Shown one piece after another: positions 13,665 through 21,262 of a stretch of 26,630 nt of DNA (position 1 is the first letter of the stretch; each line of letters begins with the position of its first letter). The notes under the pieces were generated by a model. It did no database searches. It was not told where the DNA came from and saw nothing but the letters and a program-made list of their open reading frames with translations. This DNA is from UBA5905 sp964609975 (lineage in GTDB: Bacteria > Bacillota > Clostridia > Oscillospirales > Acutalibacteraceae), in contig CAZSTR010000020.1 in the NCBI GenBank assembly GCA_964609975.1, forward strand, positions 1 to 26,630. The letters run 5' to 3'. The translations under genes and the position numbers were made by a program.

Positions 13665-15579
13665 AAAAATGTGGATGATGCGTGTTTCCGGCCGCCTGGA
13701 TCAGCTGGATTCGTTCATTGATCGCTGTTGCCTGGACGGCCGGGTGCAGGTGGAGGCGGCGGAAAAATTCATCGCCCCCTCCATGGGCTATGTTCCGTTA
13801 TCGGAGCCGAATCCGTATACCGAACGGCTGGCGGCGGTGCAGGAGGTGGCGGCCGGCTTCGGGCGGGAGCTGCATTATCGGGACGAGGTGCGGGACAGCC
13901 GCGACGACGCCCAGGTAGATTTAGCCCTGCTGACGGCCATGTCCAATCGTATGAAGGAGCTGCAGGATCGCAAAACCGCTTTGCAGGCTCAAAAGGAGGC
14001 GGACACTAGAGCGGTTTGGGAGCTTCAGCACTTTGTGCAAATGGATTTGCCCCTCAACGAGCTGTATGAGACGAAATTCATCCGCTTCCGCTTTGGACGG
14101 ATGCCCGCGGAAAATGTGGATAAGCTGAACCGCTTCGACGAGGACCCCTATTGGCTGTTTTTTCCTTGCACCCGTGAGGGCGAGGAGGTTTGGGGGGTCT
14201 ATTTTGCGCCGGTGAACAAGGTGGACGAGGTGGATCGGCTGTTCGCGGCGCTATATTTCCAGCGCCTGCGTCTGCCAGATAGCTTCGAGACCCCGGAAAA
14301 GGCGGCTGCAGAATATCAGCTTCGTCTGCAAAAGGCGGAGGAGGAGCTGGCGGCGGTGGAGGATCAGCTGCGCCGCTTTTGGGAAGATCAGCAGGAGGCC
14401 TGCGATTTCATGTATTCCCGTCTGCTGTATCGTAACGCTCTGCATGAAATTCGCAGTCAGGCTGTGGTGCATGGCGACTTCTTTTTCCTGTGCGGCTGGG
14501 TGCCCATGAAGGAGGAAGCGGCGGTAAAGAAGGCCGGCGAGGCCGTGAGCGTGGATGTGACGCTGGAAAAGCCGTTGGCCGCTGCACAGCCGCCGACGCG
14601 CATGAAAAACGGCCCGGTGGTTCGCCCGTACGAGGAATTCGTGGAAATGTATGGCCTGCCTGGCTATGGCGACATCGACCCGACGCTGTTTTTGTCGGTG
14701 ATTTATACGCTGTTGTTCGGAATCATGTTCGCGGATTTGGGTCAGGGACTGTGCGTGGCGGCGCTGGGACTTGTGCTTTGGCTGAAAAGCCGTAGCCGTA
14801 TGGGCGGCATCCTGCTGCGGTGCGGTCTGTCCTCGGCGGTGTTCGGCACTCTATTCGGCTCGGTTTTCGGAAATGAGGAGGCGCTGGACGGGTTCTATGA
14901 AAATGTGTTGCATATCCAGAAGCCCATCGAAATCATGCAGGATATCACGCTGATTTTGGTGGCGGCTATCGGAATCGGCGTGCTTTTGCTTATGGTGGCG
15001 ATGGGGTTGAATGTGGCCGCCTGCCTGAAGCGACGACAGCCGGGACACGCGCTGTTCAGCGAAAATGGCGTCATGGGTATCGTCACCTATCTGTGCCTTG
15101 TGCTGTTGATTCTTAAATTCATGGCCGGCGATTTGCTGGCGTTTTTGCCCTTGGGTTGGCTTGTCTGGCCTTTGGTGATTGGTGTGCTTTGCCTGTTTTT
15201 CAAGGAAATTCTCATCGGCGTCGCCGAGAAAAAGCCCGACTGGAAGCCGGAGAGCTGGGGCGATTATCTGCTGGCGAATCTTTTCGAGCTGATTGAATAT
15301 GTGCTTTCCTATTTCAGTAACACGGTTTCCTTCCTGCGGGTTGGCGCCTTCGTTCTGGTGCACGCCGGGATGATGCTGGTGGTGTATTCCATGGCGCCGG
15401 CCGCCGGTGTGGGTCGAGTGCTGGTGCTGGTGCTGGGCAATATCCTGATTATGGGCATCGAGGGCGTGCTGACCTATATTCAGGTGCTGCGCCTGGGCTT
15501 TTATGAAATGTTCAGCCGGTTCTATCAGGGAGACGGAAAGCCCTTCCGTCCCTTCCGGCTGGCGCCGAAAAACCAGTGA
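13654..15579 (+). CDS. atpI: V-type ATP synthase subunit I (membrane stator, a-like), TTG start
   Basis: Membrane subunit that holds the ion half-channels facing the K ring; 641 aa. The first 350 or so residues form the cytosolic arm, with two long coiled-coil stretches (near 90-120 and 220-250). The rest holds about seven to eight membrane helices, from DIDPTLFLSVIYTLLFGIMFADLGQG on. The helix YFSNTVSFLRVGAFVLVHAGMM carries the conserved arginine needed for ion transfer. Start: AAAGGAGGCGA (ending about 13645) is well placed for TTG 13654, giving MAIEKMWMMRVSG, which matches the usual MAIVKM opening of I subunits; the next ATG (13669) is too distant. The start overlaps the subunit C stop by 11 nt, suggesting translational coupling. 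Confidence 0.92.
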   Translation: MAIEKMWMMRVSGRLDQLDSFIDRCCLDGRVQVEAAEKFIAPSMGYVPLSEPNPYTERLAAVQEVAAGFGRELHYRDEVRDSRDDAQVDLALLTAMSNRMKELQDRKTALQAQKEADTRAVWELQHFVQMDLPLNELYETKFIRFRFGRMPAENVDKLNRFDEDPYWLFFPCTREGEEVWGVYFAPVNKVDEVDRLFAALYFQRLRLPDSFETPEKAAAEYQLRLQKAEEELAAVEDQLRRFWEDQQEACDFMYSRLLYRNALHEIRSQAVVHGDFFFLCGWVPMKEEAAVKKAGEAVSVDVTLEKPLAAAQPPTRMKNGPVVRPYEEFVEMYGLPGYGDIDPTLFLSVIYTLLFGIMFADLGQGLCVAALGLVLWLKSRSRMGGILLRCGLSSAVFGTLFGSVFGNEEALDGFYENVLHIQKPIEIMQDITLILVAAIGIGVLLLMVAMGLNVAACLKRRQPGHALFSENGVMGIVTYLCLVLLILKFMAGDLLAFLPLGWLVWPLVIGVLCLFFKEILIGVAEKKPDWKPESWGDYLLANLFELIEYVLSYFSNTVSFLRVGAFVLVHAGMMLVVYSMAPAAGVGRVLVLVLGNILIMGIEGVLTYIQVLRLGFYEMFSRFYQGDGKPFRPFRLAPKNQ

Positions 15580-15610
15580 AACCGAAAAAACAATATTGGA
15601 GGTTATGACA

Positions 15611-16078
15611 ATGAAAGCGATTCTGTTTATTCTCCCTGTGCTGGTGCTGGCGGCCACGGTGGCCTTCGCGATTTATAAGGTGCGCCGGGGCACCTCGGCG
15701 AAAAAAATGGTGTGCATGAATTTGGCCACGGCCGGTGTGCTGTTGGTGCTATCCGGGATGATGGCGATGACCGTTTCAGCGGAAAGCGCTCCGGCGCCGA
15801 CGGCGGAAACGGCGACGGTGGAAGCGGCGGAGGAAAAGGAGCCTGCGGACGGGCTGGCGCTGGGTCTCGGTCTGCTGGCGGCGGGTCTTGTGACGGGACT
15901 TGCGGGCATCGGCGGCGGTATCGCCGTGGCGGCCGGCGCTCCGGCGGCTATCGGCGCCACCAGCGAGGATCCGAAGATGTTCGGCCGGGCGCTGATCTTC
16001 GTGGCGCTGGGCGAATCCATCGCTCTGTACGGTGTGGTTATTTCCATCCTGATTTTGCAGGGCCTTGGCGTTTTGTGA
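15611..16078 (+). CDS. atpK: V-type ATP synthase subunit K (rotor ring proteolipid)
   Basis: Subunit of the rotating membrane ring that carries the pumped ion; 155 aa. The C-terminal 80 residues form one helical hairpin: GLALGLGLLAAGLVTGLAGIGGGIAVAAGAPAAIGATSED, then ALIFVALGESIALYGVVISILIL. E135 in GESIALYG is the ion-binding carboxylate. The N-terminal part has two extra hydrophobic segments (residues 1-21 and 36-55) and an Ala/Glu/Thr linker, so the protein may be exported or processed like other clostridial K subunits. E. hirae NtpK by contrast has two hairpins. GGAGG is 8 nt before ATG 15611; an ATG at 15605 is too close. The Gln typical of sodium sites is a Gly here. Confidence 0.92.
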   Translation: MKAILFILPVLVLAATVAFAIYKVRRGTSAKKMVCMNLATAGVLLVLSGMMAMTVSAESAPAPTAETATVEAAEEKEPADGLALGLGLLAAGLVTGLAGIGGGIAVAAGAPAAIGATSEDPKMFGRALIFVALGESIALYGVVISILILQGLGVL

Positions 16079-16087
16079 GGCAGAAAA

Positions 16088-16393
16088 ATGAAGTTCTTTT
16101 TGATCAGCGATAATGTGGACACCCGCATGGGGTTGCGCATGGCCGGGATCGATGGCGTTGTGGTGCATGAGCCGGACGAGGTGGAGCAGCAGCTGCGCCG
16201 GGCGGTTGCCGATGAGTCGGTGGGCGTGCTTTTGATCACTGAGGGGCTGGCACAGCTGTGCGCCCCGTTGGTGTATGAGCTGAAAACCGGCGTTTCCCGC
16301 CCGCTGATTGTGGAAATCCCCGACCGGCACGGAAGTCGGTCGAAGGATAGCATCACCCGCTATGTGCGGGAGGCCATCGGCGTGAAATTCTGA
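16088..16393 (+). CDS. atpF: V-type ATP synthase subunit F
   Basis: Small shaft subunit that binds subunit D inside the A3B3 head; 101 aa, alpha/beta fold like a response-regulator domain. Typical signs are FFLISDNVDTRMGLRMAGIDGVVV (residues 3-26), then VGVLLITEGLA (near 45) and a C-terminal PLIVEIPDRHGS, all standard for F subunits. The C-terminal helix (SITRYVREAIGVKF) normally inserts along the shaft. ATG 16088 follows the subunit K stop by 9 nt, with TGAGGCAG overlapping that stop as the ribosome site. Length is typical (about 100-105). Confidence 0.92.
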   Translation: MKFFLISDNVDTRMGLRMAGIDGVVVHEPDEVEQQLRRAVADESVGVLLITEGLAQLCAPLVYELKTGVSRPLIVEIPDRHGSRSKDSITRYVREAIGVKF

Positions 16394-16415
16394 CCAGAGA
16401 GGGGCGAAAGCCGGG

Positions 16416-17018
16416 ATGAAGGATATGACGGAAAAGCTGCCGCTGTTTTTGGAGGCGGTGCGCCAGGCGGCGCAAGAAAGCTGTCGCCAAAAGGAGCAGG
16501 AGGCGGCGGAATATACCCGCCAGCGTCTGCAGGAGGCGGAGCAGGAAACCCATGACCGCCACCGGGTGCAGTATCAGCAGGCGATTCGCCGGGTGAAGCA
16601 GCAGGCGGACGCGGAGCTTTCGGCTTATCGGGCGGCCTCGCGGCATCGGCTGACCGGCCTGCGGGATGCCTATGAACAGAAGGTTTTTGCCGACGCGGAG
16701 CAGGCGGTGGCTGCCTTCACCGAAAAGGCGGAATACGAAGCGCTTTTGGTGCGAGCGGCGGCCCGGCTGGGGGCGCTGTTGCCGGAGGGGACCGAGGATG
16801 CGGTGGTGTTTCTGCGTAGGGCGGACGAAAAATATGCCGCCGCCGTAGAAAAAGCCTTTGGTAAGCCCTGCCGGGTGGAACAGACGGACACGATTCGCCT
16901 GGGTGGCCTGCGCATGAAGAGCGTTGCGGTCGCGCTGGAAGCGGACGATACATTGGAAACCCGGCTGGAGCAGCAGAAGCCCCGGTTCCGGGAGCAGGCC
17001 GCGCTGGCTGTGCTGTAA
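16416..17018 (+). CDS. atpE: V-type ATP synthase subunit E (peripheral stalk)
   Basis: Stator-stalk subunit that forms a heterodimeric coiled coil with the G/H subunit and binds the top of the A3B3 head; 200 aa. The N-terminal half (residues about 10-105) is a long charged helix rich in Gln, Glu, Arg and Ala. The C-terminal half is a compact alpha/beta domain (YEALLVRAAARLGALLPEG, AVVFLRRADEKYAAAVEKAFG, DTIRLGGLRMKS), with the family pattern of a short strand followed by a G.. turn, usually GG......G. Start ATG 16416, or 16425 three codons on; neither has a strong ribosome site. The gene follows subunit F by 22 nt and ends 10 nt before subunit A. Confidence 0.87.
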   Translation: MKDMTEKLPLFLEAVRQAAQESCRQKEQEAAEYTRQRLQEAEQETHDRHRVQYQQAIRRVKQQADAELSAYRAASRHRLTGLRDAYEQKVFADAEQAVAAFTEKAEYEALLVRAAARLGALLPEGTEDAVVFLRRADEKYAAAVEKAFGKPCRVEQTDTIRLGGLRMKSVAVALEADDTLETRLEQQKPRFREQAALAVL

Positions 17019-17028
17019 GGGGGCGCGA

Positions 17029-18792
17029 ATGTTGGAAAAAACGGTCTATTCGATTAACGGCCCAGTGGTGACCGTGGCCGGTCGCACCGACCTGTCCATG
17101 ATGGACATGGTTTATGTGGGCCATCAGCGCCTCATCGGCGAGGTGATTGCGCTGGATGCCGCCGGTGCAACCATACAGGTATATGAGGAAACCCAGGGCT
17201 TGCAGGTGGGTGAGCCGGTGGTGAGCACCGGCGGCCCGCTGTGTGTGACGCTGGGGCCAGGTATTTTGCAGTCGATTTTCGACGGAATTCAGCGTCCGTT
17301 GGAGGCGGTGGAATCCGCTGAGGGCGCGTTCATCGACCGCGGCGTGCAGGTGCCGACGCTGGACGAGACAAAGCGCTGGCCGGTGAGCCTGCAGGTGCAG
17401 GTGGGGGACACCCTGTCCCCCGGACAGGTGTATGCCACCTGCCCGGAAACGGCCTCCATCACCCACCGCTGTCTTGTGCCGCCGCAGATGAGCGGCGAGG
17501 TGGTTTGGACGGCGGCGGACGGGGAATATACGGTGAACGAGCCGGTGGTGCGGTTGAAAACTGCCACGGGGGAGGAAAAAACGCTGACCCTTTGCCAAAA
17601 ATGGCCGATTCGGGTGCCGCGACCGGTGAAAAAACGGTTGCCGGTGTCCATGCCGCTGATCACCGGCCAGCGCATCATCGACACTATGTTCCCGCTGGCG
17701 AAGGGCGGCTCGGCGGCGGTTCCCGGCGGCTTCGGAACGGGAAAAACCATGACCCAGCACCAGATTGCCAAGTGGTGCGACGCCGACATCATCGTGTATA
17801 TCGGCTGTGGCGAGCGGGGCAACGAGATGACGGATGTTCTGGGCGAGTTCAGTGAGCTTGTGGACCCGCGCACGGGGCGTTCTCTGATGGAGCGCACGGT
17901 GCTCATCGCCAACACCTCCAATATGCCGGTGGCGGCGCGGGAGGCGTCCATCTATACCGGGATCACGCTGGCTGAATATTATCGGGATATGGGGTATCAC
18001 GCGGCCATCATGGCCGATTCCACCTCCCGCTGGGCGGAGGCGCTACGGGAAATCAGCGGCCGTTTGGAGGAAATGCCGGCGGACGAGGGCTTCCCGGCCT
18101 ATTTGCCCTCCCGCTTGAGCGAGTTTTATGAGCGGGCGGGATATATGGAGCCCCTGTGCGGCGGAGAAGGGTCGGTCTCGGTGATCGGCGCGGTGTCGCC
18201 CCAGGGATCGGATTTTTCCGAGCCGGTGACCCAGAACACCAAGCGGTTCACCCGTTGCTTCTGGGCATTGGATAAGAGTCTGGCCTATGCCCGCCATTAT
18301 CCGGCGATTCATTGGACGAAGAGCTATAGCGAATATCTCACGGAGCTGGCTCCCTGGTACGAGGAACGGCTGGGGTCTGCCTTTTTGAAGGAGCGGGAGG
18401 AGCTGGCCGGGATTTTGGCGGAAGAAGATAGCCTGATGGACATTGTGCGCCTGATTGGCGCCGATGTGCTCCCCGATGACCAGAAGCTGGTGCTGGAAAC
18501 GGCGCGGGTGATTCGTGTGGGCTTCCTTCAGCAAAACGCTTTCCACCCGGATGACACCTTCGTCACGCTGGAAAAGCAGAAAAAAATGATGCGGGTGATT
18601 TTGCATTTGCATCATGCCTCCCTGCGGCTGGTGAACCGCCAGGTTCCGCTGTCAAGGCTGATGGCGACCGGCCTCTTCGACCGGGCGGTGAAAATGAAAT
18701 ATGATGTGCCCAACGGACAACTGGAGCTGTTGGATGGCTATATCACCGAAATTGATGAAATGCTGTCGGCGATTCGCCCGGTGGACGGATGA
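17029..18792 (+). CDS. atpA: V-type ATP synthase catalytic subunit A
   Basis: Catalytic nucleotide-binding subunit of the V1 head; 587 aa (usual 580-600). An N-terminal beta-barrel (to about residue 70) and the A-specific bulge domain (about 115-185) precede the ATPase core. Walker A is GGFGTGKTMTQHQ (near 233-245); the family usually has GPFGSGKT. The catalytic glutamate lies in GCGERGNEMTDVL (near 262), followed by NTSNMPVAAREASIYTGITLAEYYRDMGY and MADSTSRWAEALREISGRLEEMPADEGFPAYL, both hallmark stretches. All catalytic residues seem intact. Start ATG 17029 matches the usual opening of the family (V/I-SINGPVV); ribosome site GGGGGCG. 13 nt separate it from subunit B. Confidence 0.97.
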   Translation: MLEKTVYSINGPVVTVAGRTDLSMMDMVYVGHQRLIGEVIALDAAGATIQVYEETQGLQVGEPVVSTGGPLCVTLGPGILQSIFDGIQRPLEAVESAEGAFIDRGVQVPTLDETKRWPVSLQVQVGDTLSPGQVYATCPETASITHRCLVPPQMSGEVVWTAADGEYTVNEPVVRLKTATGEEKTLTLCQKWPIRVPRPVKKRLPVSMPLITGQRIIDTMFPLAKGGSAAVPGGFGTGKTMTQHQIAKWCDADIIVYIGCGERGNEMTDVLGEFSELVDPRTGRSLMERTVLIANTSNMPVAAREASIYTGITLAEYYRDMGYHAAIMADSTSRWAEALREISGRLEEMPADEGFPAYLPSRLSEFYERAGYMEPLCGGEGSVSVIGAVSPQGSDFSEPVTQNTKRFTRCFWALDKSLAYARHYPAIHWTKSYSEYLTELAPWYEERLGSAFLKEREELAGILAEEDSLMDIVRLIGADVLPDDQKLVLETARVIRVGFLQQNAFHPDDTFVTLEKQKKMMRVILHLHHASLRLVNRQVPLSRLMATGLFDRAVKMKYDVPNGQLELLDGYITEIDEMLSAIRPVDG

Positions 18793-18805
18793 GGAGGGGT
18801 GAAAC

Positions 18806-20182
18806 ATGATTATTGAGCATACAGGGCTTACCCAAATCAACGGCCCTTTGGTTGTGTTAGACGGAATAAGGGATGCGGCGAACGAGGAAATCGTGGAGCT
18901 GCGTACCGAAAATGGGGCTTCCCGCCTCGGCCGGGTGGTGCAGCTGGAGGGCGAGCGTGCGGTGGTGCAGGTTTTCGAGGGGACGCGCGGACTCTCTCTG
19001 CAAAATACGAAGGTTTCTCTCACCGGCCATCCGATGGAGCTGGCGCTGTCCCCGGAAATTCTTGGCCGGGTGTTTGACGGCGTTGGGCGGCCGCTGGACG
19101 GCTTGGGAGAGGTATATCCCCATCGACGGGAAAATGTGAACGGGAAGCCCATTAACCCGGTTTCCCGTATCATGCCCCGCAGCTATATCAATACCGGCAT
19201 TTCCGCCATCGATGGTCTGACGACGCTGATTCGGGGTCAGAAGCTTCCGATTTTCTCCGGCTCGGGTATGCATCATAACGAGCTGGCGGTACAGCTGGCG
19301 CGGCAGGCGAACATCGGCGACGGCGAGGATTTTGCGATTGTTTTTGCGGCCATGGGCGTGAAAAACGACGTGGCGGACTATTTCCGCCGTTCGTTTGAGG
19401 AGTCCGGCGCGCTGAACCGGGTTGTGATGTTCCTGAATCTGGCGAACGACCCGATTGTGGAGCGCACCATCACGCCCCGCTGCGCCTTGACAGCGGCGGA
19501 GTATCTGGCGTTTACGTTGGAAATGCATGTGCTGGTGATTCTCACCGATATGACCGCCTATTGCGAGGCGGTGCGGGAGTTTTCCTCCTCCAAGGGGGAA
19601 ATCCCCGGCCGAAAGGGCTATCCCGGCTATTTATATTCGGATTTGGCCAGCCTGTATGAGCGAGCGGGAATGATTCGGGGGAAAAAGGGATCGGTGACGC
19701 AGGTGCCGATTTTGTCCATGCCCAACGACGACATCACCCACCCGATTCCCGACTTGACCGGCTATATCACCGAGGGACAGATTGTGCTGGATCGGGGGCT
19801 GGAGAGCAAGGGGATTTATCCGCCTATCAGCGTTTTGCCCTCTCTTTCCCGCTTGATGAAAAGCGGCATTGGCGAGGGCTTCACCCGGTCGGATCACCAG
19901 TCGCTGGCGAACCAGCTTTTCGCTTGCTATGCGAAGGTGCAGGATGTGCGCGCGCTGTCCTCGGTGATTGGTGAGGAGGAGCTGAGCGAGGACGACCGGC
20001 GGATGCTGTCCTTTGGACGCGCCTTTGAACAGCGGTTTTTGAACCAGGGCTTCTCAGACCGCTCGATGGAGGAAACGCTGGATTTGGGCTGGGAGCTGTT
20101 GCGGCTTCTCCCGCGCAACCAGCTGGATCGCATCGACGACGCCCTGCTGGAGAAATATTATACACCGGCGGCAGAGGGCTGA
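18806..20182 (+). CDS. atpB: V-type ATP synthase non-catalytic subunit B
   Basis: Alternates with subunit A in the V1 hexamer and completes the catalytic sites; 458 aa (usual 455-465). Family stretches are LTQINGPLVVLDG (residues 7-19), GRVFDGVGRPLDG, the region SYINTGISAIDGLTTLIRGQKLPIFSGSGMHHNELAVQLARQA, where the Walker A is degenerate (SGSGMHHNE) as expected for B subunits, and AAMGVKNDVADYF. The arginine finger segment SLSRLMKSGIGEG near residue 350 is present. ATG 18806 with GGAGGGG upstream. It ends 25 nt before subunit D. Confidence 0.96.
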   Translation: MIIEHTGLTQINGPLVVLDGIRDAANEEIVELRTENGASRLGRVVQLEGERAVVQVFEGTRGLSLQNTKVSLTGHPMELALSPEILGRVFDGVGRPLDGLGEVYPHRRENVNGKPINPVSRIMPRSYINTGISAIDGLTTLIRGQKLPIFSGSGMHHNELAVQLARQANIGDGEDFAIVFAAMGVKNDVADYFRRSFEESGALNRVVMFLNLANDPIVERTITPRCALTAAEYLAFTLEMHVLVILTDMTAYCEAVREFSSSKGEIPGRKGYPGYLYSDLASLYERAGMIRGKKGSVTQVPILSMPNDDITHPIPDLTGYITEGQIVLDRGLESKGIYPPISVLPSLSRLMKSGIGEGFTRSDHQSLANQLFACYAKVQDVRALSSVIGEEELSEDDRRMLSFGRAFEQRFLNQGFSDRSMEETLDLGWELLRLLPRNQLDRIDDALLEKYYTPAAEG

Positions 20183-20207
20183 CAGAAAATGAAAGGAGGG
20201 CTTCGGT

Positions 20208-20834
20208 ATGGCACAAATCGCCCCCACAAAGGGAAATCTTATGGCGACCAAAAAAAGCCTGGAGCTGGCAGAGCTGGGCTATGATTTGATGGACCGAAAG
20301 CGCAACATTCTCATGCGGGAAATGATGCGCCTTATCGACCGCGCTGCCGAGGTGCAGAGCCGAATCGACTCCACCTATGCCGAGGCCTATGCGGCGTTGC
20401 AGAAGGCGAATTTGACGCTGGGCTATTGCGAGGAATATATCCAGAACATCCCGCTGGAGGAAGGGTTGGAAATTGATTATCGCTCGGTGATGGGGGTGGA
20501 GCTTCCGGCGGTGCGTCTGCACAGCACAAGCTTCGCCAACTATCCACTTTCGCCGACGAATTCTCTGCTGGATGTGGCCTATGACCGCTTTCAGCGGGTG
20601 AAGGGGCTGACTGTGGAGCTGGCGGAAATCGGAAGTAGTGTGTATCTGCTGGCCAATGCCATCTGCAAGACGCAAAAGCGCGCCAACGCGCTGAAAAATA
20701 TCAAGCTTCCCCAGTTCCAGGAGACCATTCGGGACATCACCGAGGCGCTGGAGGAAAAGGAGCGGGAGGATTTTTCCCGCCTGAAGGTAATCAAACGGCA
20801 AAAGGAGCGCCAAACGAACGGAAAACAGCCATAA
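20208..20834 (+). CDS. atpD: V-type ATP synthase subunit D (central shaft)
   Basis: Coiled-coil rotor shaft that turns inside the A3B3 head; 208 aa (usual 200-225). The N-terminal opening APTKGNLMATKKSLELAELGYDLMDRKRNILMREMM and the C-terminal helix AICKTQKRANALKNIKLPQFQETIRDITEALEEKEREDFSRLKVIK are the two long antiparallel helices, both with the conserved R-NALe/KNI pattern. The middle part contains a short beta hairpin (YRSVMGVELPAV). ATG 20208 with AAAGGAGGG upstream. Last ATPase gene; no terminator is visible after it, and the zapA promoter begins 12 nt past the stop, so some read-through into zapA is likely. Confidence 0.95.
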   Translation: MAQIAPTKGNLMATKKSLELAELGYDLMDRKRNILMREMMRLIDRAAEVQSRIDSTYAEAYAALQKANLTLGYCEEYIQNIPLEEGLEIDYRSVMGVELPAVRLHSTSFANYPLSPTNSLLDVAYDRFQRVKGLTVELAEIGSSVYLLANAICKTQKRANALKNIKLPQFQETIRDITEALEEKEREDFSRLKVIKRQKERQTNGKQP

Positions 20835-20846
20835 ACGACAACCCCC

Positions 20847-20875
20847 TTGACCCGTTGACGGGAATCGGGTATAAT
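20847..20875 (+). promoter_or_regulatory. Sigma-A-type promoter of zapA and the U32 gene
   Basis: TTGACC (20847-20852), 17-nt spacer, perfect TATAAT (20870-20875), 33 nt before the zapA start. It gives these two genes expression independent of the V-ATPase operon. Confidence 0.8.
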
Positions 20876-20908
20876 GTTGTCGAAGGCTGTGGGAAAGGAT
20901 GGATTCAA

Positions 20909-21262
20909 ATGGAAAATATGCAGAAGGTGACTTTGAATATCTGCGGCACGGATTATGCTGTGACGACCGATGAAGCGCCGGGCTATATGCAGGAGCTGGG
21001 AGCGAAGGTGGATGCGCGGATTCGCAATCTCATGAATGGAAGCGACCGCACCTCGCTGGTGATGGCAACGGTGATGACCGCGCTCATCGAGGCGGACGAG
21101 GCGCAAAAGGCTGTGCAGGCGGCGGACAATCTGCGCAAGCAGCTGAAATCCTTTTTTGACGACAACAATCGCTCCCGTGTGGAGGCAGACAGCCTGCGCC
21201 GCGAGGTAGAGCGGCTGAAAAAGGAAAATGAGGAGCTGCAGCGGCGGCTGGCCGACCGATGA
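20909..21262 (+). CDS. zapA: Cell division protein ZapA
   Basis: FtsZ-binding protein that promotes Z-ring bundling at mid-cell; 117 aa. N-terminal beta domain KVTLNICGTDYAVTTDEAPGYMQELGAKVDARI (residues 5-38) is the ZapA fold signature. It is followed by a helix with SLVMATVMTALIEADEAQKA, then a long charged coiled coil (residues about 75-117) used for dimerisation. Start ATG 20909 (MENMQKV) or 20918; AAAGGAT is the ribosome site. The stop overlaps the next start as ATGA, so the pair is translationally coupled. A zapA gene next to a U32-family gene is a common arrangement in Bacillota. Confidence 0.9.
   Translation: MENMQKVTLNICGTDYAVTTDEAPGYMQELGAKVDARIRNLMNGSDRTSLVMATVMTALIEADEAQKAVQAADNLRKQLKSFFDDNNRSRVEADSLRREVERLKKENEELQRRLADR

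Noticed and set aside
16717..18000. Minus-strand 427-aa open frame opposite subunits E and A
   Set aside because: Pro/Arg/His-rich shadow of strongly conserved ATPase genes.
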